Assembly: GCF_000711245.1 (NCBI RefSeq)
Contig: NZ_JOMH01000001.1
Span: 1,978,830-2,042,829 of the forward strand
Direction of reading: 5' to 3'
Source of the DNA: Polycyclovorans algicola TG408
GTDB taxonomy: Bacteria > Pseudomonadota > Gammaproteobacteria > Nevskiales > Nevskiaceae
DNA length: 64,000 nt
In this document: piece by piece, positions 58,019 through 64,000 of the stretch
Layout of the letters: every line of letters begins with the position of its first letter
How positions within the stretch are numbered: position 1 is the stretch's first letter
Notes under the pieces: model-generated
Databases searched by the model: none
The model's input: the letters and a program-made list of their open reading frames with translations, nothing else
Told to the model about the DNA's origin: nothing
Made by a program: the position numbers and the translations under genes

Positions 58019-58122
58019 CGGCAAATGCAGGGGTGATGAGGTGGCATTGAAGCAAAAAGCTGATGCATTGATTCAGTTCATTGAACTTTATTGTTGAATG
58101 CGCGGCGGCTTACAGTCACGCG

Positions 58123-58689
58123 ATGAAACCGATGTCATCAGCGGTGGCCGCCGCGTCGCGCTACTCCCGCGTGGCGATTGCGCTGCACTGGATGATGGCG
58201 CTGATGATTGTCAGCGCCTTCACCGCTGGCACGATTCTCGATGGCATGGACTTCTCGCCGTTCAAACTGAAGCTGATCAGTTGGCACAAGTGGTTGGGCG
58301 TGAGCATTTTCGCGTTCGTGATTTTCCGGCTGGTCTGGCGGCTGACGCATCGCCCGCCGCCCCTGCCGCCCGCCACACCGGCCTGGCAGAGGGTTGCCGC
58401 TTCGATCGGGCACGGGGCGCTTTATCTGATGATGCTCGTCATTCCGCTGAGCGGATGGCTTTACTCGTCAGCGGCCGGCATTCAGACAGTCTGGTTCGGC
58501 GTGCTGCCGCTGCCGGATCTGTTGGCCCGAGATGAGGCCACTGCCGACCGGCTGCGCGCGGTTCACGGCTGGTTGAACAACGGCCTGTTGGTATTGGTGC
58601 TTGGCCATGTGGCCGCAGCGCTGCACCATCACTACCGCCAGCATGACGGGTTGTTGACCCGCATGCGGCCTTACTGGAGTCGCCAATGA
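58123..58689 (+). CDS. Cytochrome b561
   Basis: The 188-residue inner membrane protein has four helices and His residues for two b hemes: IALHWMMALM, ISWHKWLGVS, GHGALYLMML and VLGHVAAALHHHY. Bacterial b561 passes electrons from quinol and is commonly coupled to YceI genes, as here, where yceI starts in its stop codon. ATG 58123 is chosen; ATG 58132 is possible and the frame is open to TTG 58081. Confidence 0.9.
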   Translation: MKPMSSAVAAASRYSRVAIALHWMMALMIVSAFTAGTILDGMDFSPFKLKLISWHKWLGVSIFAFVIFRLVWRLTHRPPPLPPATPAWQRVAASIGHGALYLMMLVIPLSGWLYSSAAGIQTVWFGVLPLPDLLARDEATADRLRAVHGWLNNGLLVLVLGHVAAALHHHYRQHDGLLTRMRPYWSRQ

Positions 58690-59267
58690 GTCGTAAACGT
58701 ATCCTGTCTGCATTGATGGGGCTGATCCTCGCCGGCGCCGGCGCCGGCGCCGGGCTGGTGGCGGCGCACGCGTCCACCCCGGTGGAGATCGATCCGGCCA
58801 AGAGCCGAGTCACCGCGACCATGCGCCAGATGGGCGTGCCGGTGGAGGGTGCGTTCGCCACGGTGTCGGGCACGGTCCAGTTTGACCCCGAGGCGCCGAC
58901 AGGCGGCGCCGCCCGGCTGGTGATCGACACCACCGGATTCGACATCGGCATGCGCGACTTCAACGAAGAAGTGGCCAAGCCCGAGTGGCTGGACAGCGCC
59001 CGTCATCCGCAGGCGGTGTTCACCGCCGAGGGCCTGAAGCCGTTGGAGGACAACCGCTTTGAGGTCACCGGCGCACTCAAACTCAAGGGTCATGAGGTTG
59101 AGTTGACGACCGAGCTCAGCGTGGCCGCCGCAGAGGGCGGGCGCCTTTTCAGCGGCGAGTGGCCGTTGAAGCGGCAGGATTTCGACATTGGCAGCAGTGA
59201 CTGGGACGGGGTCGTCGATGACACCGTGCTGGTGCGGTTCAGTATTTTTCAGCCCGATGCTCAGTGA
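58686..59267 (+). CDS. YceI family periplasmic lipid-binding protein, copy 1
   Basis: The 193-residue protein has a signal peptide (ending near AAHAS) and the YceI lipocalin-like barrel: VEIDPAKSRVTATMRQMGVPVEGAF and MRDFNEEVAKPEWLDSARHPQAVF. YceI proteins bind polyisoprenoids in the periplasm. The ATG overlaps the cytochrome b561 stop (ATGA). Confidence 0.9.
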   Translation: MSRKRILSALMGLILAGAGAGAGLVAAHASTPVEIDPAKSRVTATMRQMGVPVEGAFATVSGTVQFDPEAPTGGAARLVIDTTGFDIGMRDFNEEVAKPEWLDSARHPQAVFTAEGLKPLEDNRFEVTGALKLKGHEVELTTELSVAAAEGGRLFSGEWPLKRQDFDIGSSDWDGVVDDTVLVRFSIFQPDAQ

Positions 59268-59302
59268 GTGTCGTCAACCATCTGTTTGATTAGGAGTTCT
59301 CA

Positions 59303-59887
59303 ATGAAAATCGCAAGCATCGCGGCGGCGACCGCCATCACCCTGGGACTGGCGGCCACGGCGTCCCACGCGGCGCCGGTGAGCTACACCGTCGATCCGTC
59401 GCACACCTACCCATCGTTCGAGGCGCCGCACATGGGCATCTCGTGGTGGCGCGGCAAGATCAACACCAGCCAGGGCAGCGTGACGCTCGATCGGGAAGCG
59501 CAGACCGGCACCGTCGACATCACCTTGGATGCGGCCAGTGTCGATTTCGGGCACGACAAGATGAACGAACACGCGATCAACGAGGACTTCTTCAACGTTG
59601 GCGAGCACCCGACGATCACCTATACCGGCAAGATCACCTTCACCGACGGTCAGCCCAGCGGCGTCGATGGCCAAATGACCCTGCTCGGCAACACCAAACC
59701 ATTGACGCTGAGCATTGCCAGCTTCAAGTGCATCGAGCACCCGTTTCTCAAGCGTGAAGTTTGCGGCGTCGACGCGACCGGCGAGTTCAACCGCGCCGAC
59801 TTCGGCATGGACAAATACGCCGAGGGTCCGCTGGGCCAGGTGAAGCTGCGGATTCAAGCTGAGGCGCTGCGCGCCGAAGCCCCCTGA
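59303..59887 (+). CDS. YceI family periplasmic lipid-binding protein, copy 2
   Basis: The 194-residue protein is a second YceI: signal peptide ending ASHA, then VSYTVDPSHTYPSFEAPHMG, GHDKMNEHAINEDFFNVGEHPTITYTG and a conserved Cys pair (CIEHPFLKREVC). It is closer to the E. coli YceI pattern than the first copy. An AGGAG site precedes its ATG, 36 bases after copy 1. Confidence 0.92.
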   Translation: MKIASIAAATAITLGLAATASHAAPVSYTVDPSHTYPSFEAPHMGISWWRGKINTSQGSVTLDREAQTGTVDITLDAASVDFGHDKMNEHAINEDFFNVGEHPTITYTGKITFTDGQPSGVDGQMTLLGNTKPLTLSIASFKCIEHPFLKREVCGVDATGEFNRADFGMDKYAEGPLGQVKLRIQAEALRAEAP

Positions 59888-59905
59888 GACGGGGCGGCGA
59901 TTCGG

Positions 59906-59931
59906 GACCGGGTGCCGGTAGGGGCCCGGTC
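59906..59931 (+). terminator. Probable terminator hairpin after yceI
   Basis: GACCGGG and CCCGGTC form a 7-bp stem with a 12-base loop, followed by GCTTTCC. The short T-run makes this a weak intrinsic terminator. It separates the b561-yceI operon from the infC operon. Confidence 0.45.
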
Positions 59932-60092
59932 GCTTTCCATCAGTTCGAGGGGTGCTCGCGGTAAAAAGAGCGCATGCAGATATTGAGTCCATCGCGCCTG
60001 TCCCTTACACTCACGCGTTGTCCGTGCCCCCTTGGGCGCAAAGTGATGGTGGCCTGGGGCCGCCGTTGAACCAAAACGAAGAGGATTTGAAC

Positions 60093-60611
60093 ATCGCTCA
60101 AGATCGTGATGACCGGCGCAATGGGGAGATCACCGCGCCGCGTGTAAGGGTAATTGCAGAAGACGGCGAGCAGGTAGGCATCATGTTGACGCGCGATGCC
60201 ATCGTGCGGGCAGAAGAAAACGGCATGGATCTGGTGGAAATTTCCCCCAACGCCGAGCCCCCGGTCTGCAAGATCATGGATTACGGCAAGTACCTTTATC
60301 AAAAGGACAAGGCCTCCCATGCCGCCAAGAAGAAGCAGAAAATCACCCAGGTCAAGGAAATCAAATTCCGGCCGGGAACCGACATTGGCGACTACCAGAA
60401 CAAAATGCGCCAGATGCGCGGCTTTCTGGAAGAAGGCGACAAGATCAAGGTCACGCTGAGGTTTCGCGGCCGTGAGATGGCGCACCAGGAGTTGGGCCAG
60501 CAGTTGATGGAGCGGGTTCGTAACGATGTCGATGACATCGCCAGTGTTGAGTCCTTCCCGCGCATGGAAGGTCGTCAGGCGGTGATGATGCTGGCGCCGC
60601 GGCGCCGCTGA
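60093..60611 (+). CDS. infC: Translation initiation factor IF-3 with AUC start codon
   Basis: IF-3 binds the 30S subunit and rejects non-canonical start codons. The coding part matches closely: [51 protein letters not shown] and [28 protein letters not shown] (each family-typical). No ATG, GTG or TTG has a proper ribosome site; GAAGAGGA ends 7 bases before ATC at 60093. An AUC start gives 172 residues, near the usual 180, and fits the known autoregulation of infC by IF-3 through rare starts (AUU in E. coli). GTG 59952 would add 47 unrelated residues. Confidence 0.93.
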   Translation: MAQDRDDRRNGEITAPRVRVIAEDGEQVGIMLTRDAIVRAEENGMDLVEISPNAEPPVCKIMDYGKYLYQKDKASHAAKKKQKITQVKEIKFRPGTDIGDYQNKMRQMRGFLEEGDKIKVTLRFRGREMAHQELGQQLMERVRNDVDDIASVESFPRMEGRQAVMMLAPRRR

Positions 60612-60769
60612 GTCGGACGGTGCACCGGTTTGTTGGATACAGGCTTCATGCCTGTCGCGGTAAGCAGTACGGGTTGTGAGCGGGCACATGCGGTCGTGTC
60701 CTGCTCGATAAAGAAGGAAACGCCGATGAATCATCGCCAGAGAATTCATCAGCGTTTTCAAAATGAAGT

Positions 60770-60790
60770 CCTTCCAAATGGTTTGGAAGG
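60770..60790 (+). promoter_or_regulatory. Leader hairpin before rpmI, possible L20 control site
   Basis: CCTTCCAAA and TTTGGAAGG form a perfect 9-bp stem around TGG, 60 bases upstream of rpmI, without a T-run. A second hairpin ACAGGC/GCCTGT lies at about 60643. The 239-base gap is much longer than in E. coli, where L20 represses rpmI-rplT by binding structured leader RNA. A similar role here is inference. Confidence 0.35.
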
Positions 60791-60850
60791 CTCGGTTAGC
60801 TCCCGGGGGCGGGATGCGAAGCCGGTCTACGTCAAAAAGGAGTCATACCC

Positions 60851-61048
60851 ATGCCCAAGATCAAAACGATCAAGAGCGCGGCCAAGCGTTTTGCCAAAAC
60901 CGGCAAAGGCGGATTCAAGCGCGGCCAAGCTTACAAACGCCATATTCTCACCAAGAAATCGGCAAAGCGGATTCGTCAGCTTCGCGGCACCGCCCAGGTG
61001 GCTGCAGTGGACGTCCGTGAAGTGCGGCAGATGCTGCCCTACGCCTGA
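60851..61048 (+). CDS. rpmI: 50S ribosomal protein L35
   Basis: The 65-residue, very basic protein matches L35 from start to end: [20 protein letters not shown] and [15 protein letters not shown]. An AAGGAG site precedes the ATG. It lies between infC and rplT as in most bacteria. Confidence 0.97.
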   Translation: MPKIKTIKSAAKRFAKTGKGGFKRGQAYKRHILTKKSAKRIRQLRGTAQVAAVDVREVRQMLPYA

Positions 61049-61068
61049 TCGACTAAGGAGAATATTCA

Positions 61069-61425
61069 ATGGCAAGAGTTAAACGTGGTGTTACGGCGCG
61101 TGCGCGCCACAAGAAAGTCCTCAACAAGGCGAAGGGCTATTACGGCGCACGCTCACGCGTCTTCCGTGTGGCCAAGCAGGCGGTCATCAAGGCCGGTCAG
61201 TACGCCTACCGCGACCGTCGCGTCAAGAAGCGTGAATTCCGCTCGCTGTGGATCGTCCGCATCGGCGCCGCCAGCGTTGAGAACGGGCTGAGCTACAGCC
61301 GCTTCATTCACGGTTTGAGCAAGGCCAACATCGCGCTCGACCGTAAGGTGCTGGCCGACTTGGCCGTGCACGACAAGCCGGCGTTTGCCAAGCTCGTCGA
61401 GCAGGCCAAAGCCGCCATCGCTTAA
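61069..61425 (+). CDS. rplT: 50S ribosomal protein L20
   Basis: L20 is needed for early 50S assembly and in E. coli represses its own operon. The 118-residue protein shows [18 protein letters not shown] and [19 protein letters not shown]. An AAGGAGA site precedes it, 20 bases after rpmI. A strong terminator follows. Confidence 0.98.
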   Translation: MARVKRGVTARARHKKVLNKAKGYYGARSRVFRVAKQAVIKAGQYAYRDRRVKKREFRSLWIVRIGAASVENGLSYSRFIHGLSKANIALDRKVLADLAVHDKPAFAKLVEQAKAAIA

Positions 61426-61443
61426 GCCGGGTTGTTTCAGATC

Positions 61444-61475
61444 AAAAGGGTGGCTGCTATCAGCCACCCTTTTTT
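61444..61475 (+). terminator. Terminator/attenuator between rplT and pheS
   Basis: AAAGGGTGGCTG and CAGCCACCCTTT form a 12-bp stem with a four-base loop, followed by a run of T. It lies 18 bases after rplT. In E. coli the pheST operon is attenuated at this place through a leader peptide, but no Phe-rich leader is visible here, so plain or partial termination is likelier. Confidence 0.85.
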
Positions 61476-61492
61476 GTTGGGCAAAGACGTGA

Positions 61493-62521
<1,029 letters not shown>

Positions 62522-62573
62522 ACCCGCTGGCGCTCCGGCGTTTGCGCGGGCGGATGTCACGAGTATCTGAATC

Positions 62574-64000
62574 ATGAAACTGAGTCTGAACTGGTTGCGG
62601 GAATGGGTCGCGTTCGACGAGACGCCTGCCGAGCTGGCCACCCGGCTGACCCTGGCCGGCCTGGAGGGTGAGGCCCTGCCACAGCCCGGCCGGGATCTGG
62701 CGGGCATTCTCGCCGGCAAGATCATCGCGGCAGTGCCACATCCGCAGGCGGATCGTCTGCAGGTTTGCACGGTCGAGGTGGGCCAAGCCCAGCCGCTGAC
62801 CATCGTCTGTGGCGCCAGCAACGCGCGGGTCGGCATCGTTGTGCCCTGCGCCACGGTCGGTACGGTGCTGCCCAATGGCATCACCATCACCCAGGCCAAC
62901 CTGCGCGGGGTCGACAGCGCCGGCATGCTGTGTTCGGCTGAAGAGCTTGGCCTGGTCGACAAGGCCGATGGCCTTCTGGAGCTTGACGACAACGTCCGGC
63001 CCGGCACGCCGGTGGCGGAACATCTGGCGCTCAACGACACCATTTTGGCGCTGGAACTCACCCCCAACCGTGGCGACTGTCTGTCGGTACTGGGCTTGGC
63101 GCGCGAGGTGTCGGCACTGACCGATATCCCGATGCGACGGCCGAGCCTGCCGCCCGCCGTGGTCGTCGGTGACAAGGTGCTCAAGGTAGAGGTCGCTGAC
63201 GGGGACGCTTGCCCGCTGTACGCCGGCCGCATGATCAAGCGGTTGAAGCCGGGCCGCCGCACGCCGGACTGGATGCGCGAACGTCTGCGCCGCAGTGGCA
63301 TCCGCTGCATTCACCCGATTGTCGACATCACCAACTTCGTGATGATTGAACTTGGGCAGCCCATGCACGCCTTCGACCTGGCCAAGTTGCAGGGCGGCGT
63401 GACGGTACGCCACGCCAAGCCCGGTGAGTCGCTGACGCTGCTCAACGACCAGCAGGTTGCGCTGGCCCATGGCGAACTGGTGATCGCCGATGACTCAGGG
63501 CCGATTGCCTTGGCCGGCGTCATGGGCGGCAAGCCGACGGGCGTCGTGCGCGAGACCGAGGCCATCTTTCTCGAATCGGCACTGTTTGCGCCGCCTGCGG
63601 TCGCTGGCACCGCGCGCCGCCACAAGCTTCATTCCGACTCATCGCATCGATTCGAGCGCGGAGTTGATCCCGGCCTGCAGCGCATTGCACTGGACCGGGC
63701 GAGCCAACTCATCGTGCAGATCTGTGGCGGCGAGGTGCACCCCATCACTCAGGCCGGTCGTCACCAGCCCGAGTTGGCGGGTCTCAACTTGCGCCACGCG
63801 CGTATCGAACAACTGCTGGGTGTGGCAGTGCCGCCCAAGGACGTCGAAGCTCTGCTGAGCCGGCTGGGCATGACCCTGCGCCACGAGCGCGGCGGCAGCT
63901 GGCAGGTCAAGGTGCCCAGCCACCGCACCGATCTGCAGCTTGAAGTCGACCTGATTGAAGAGATCGCCCGGCTTCTGGGTTATGACCGGATCGCCGCCCA
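62574..64000 (+). CDS. pheT: Phenylalanyl-tRNA synthetase beta subunit (3' end outside window)
   Basis: The first ~475 residues of PheT are present. The N-terminal part includes the tRNA-binding OB fold (IIAAVPHPQADRLQVCTVEVG, GAMLCSAEELGL-like segment) and the B3/B4 editing domain (LELTPNRGDCLSVLGLAREVSALT, HRFERGVDPGLQRIALDRAS). ATG 62574 begins MKLSLNWLREWV, the usual start. The frame continues past base 64000, so the C-terminal anticodon-binding part is not seen. Confidence 0.97.
   Translation, partial: MKLSLNWLREWVAFDETPAELATRLTLAGLEGEALPQPGRDLAGILAGKIIAAVPHPQADRLQVCTVEVGQAQPLTIVCGASNARVGIVVPCATVGTVLPNGITITQANLRGVDSAGMLCSAEELGLVDKADGLLELDDNVRPGTPVAEHLALNDTILALELTPNRGDCLSVLGLAREVSALTDIPMRRPSLPPAVVVGDKVLKVEVADGDACPLYAGRMIKRLKPGRRTPDWMRERLRRSGIRCIHPIVDITNFVMIELGQPMHAFDLAKLQGGVTVRHAKPGESLTLLNDQQVALAHGELVIADDSGPIALAGVMGGKPTGVVRETEAIFLESALFAPPAVAGTARRHKLHSDSSHRFERGVDPGLQRIALDRASQLIVQICGGEVHPITQAGRHQPELAGLNLRHARIEQLLGVAVPPKDVEALLSRLGMTLRHERGGSWQVKVPSHRTDLQLEVDLIEEIARLLGYDRIAA

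Noticed and set aside
59952-60092. N-terminal extension of IF-3 from GTG at 59952
   Set aside because: The added 47 residues do not resemble IF-3 and no ribosome site precedes the GTG, while GAAGAGGA is correctly spaced from ATC 60093.

Overview
The window is 64 kb of GC-rich, densely packed chromosome from a gammaproteobacterium. Three things point there: the order bamD/rluD/pgeF; the ygfB-pepP-ubiH-ubiI and zapB-zapA-6S RNA-fau gene sets; and a Chp-type chemosensory cluster as found in twitching bacteria. The mix of DUF1302 protein, RND/MMPL permeases and a flavin monooxygenase suggests a lipid-, hydrocarbon- or steroid-using member, perhaps near Nevskiales/Xanthomonadales. That placement is inference. 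There is no prophage, CRISPR array, rRNA operon or intact insertion sequence.

Layout. 1-2.3 kb: bamD (partial), rluD, pgeF. 2.5-8.6 kb: an envelope module of DUF1302 protein, YCF48-like protein and RND permease. 8.6-9.5 kb: no genes; two REP-like units and a ~480 bp imperfect palindrome. 9.5-18.2 kb: gshA, then pilG-pilI-chpA-chpC-like for type IV pilus control. 18.2-24.8 kb: argA, ygfB-pepP-ubiH-ubiI, wrbA and a DUF2069 gene. 25-31.9 kb: hda, perM and a DUF2066 gene divergent from purMN; then a DUF3108 gene, an EVE protein, fau, 6S RNA, zapA and a zapB-like gene. 31.9-42.2 kb: DegP-like protease, sohB, leuS, lptE, a GlcF-like Fe-S protein, a DUF481 protein, a 2Fe-2S protein, mltF and tRNA-Ser(CGA). 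42.3-47.6 kb: ABC exporter, GGDEF remnant, enoyl-CoA hydratase/isomerase, voltage-sensor-like protein and selO. 47.6-51.9 kb: an accessory oxidative cluster (TetR, SDR, diiron protein, flavin monooxygenase) with two MITE-like repeats either side of the diiron gene. 52-57.4 kb: PLDc_N peptide, panE-like gene, LolA-like protein, an RND permease fused to a cyclic-nucleotide-binding domain, and greB. 57.4-64 kb: GNAT, cytochrome b561, two yceI genes, then infC-rpmI-rplT-pheS-pheT (pheT cut by the window end).

Many neighbours overlap by 1-8 bases (rluD/pgeF, pilG/pilI, chpA/chpC, pepP/ubiH/ubiI, purM/purN, leuS/lptE, LolA-like/RND, RND/greB), so translation is probably coupled in compact operons. 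The most unusual signals are a palindromic repeat translated in frame inside leuS, the MITE-like pair around the diiron gene, the large palindrome at 8.9-9.4 kb, fau starting inside the 6S RNA gene, an AUC start for infC, a Chp cluster without chemoreceptor or PilH, and the RND-cNMP fusion.
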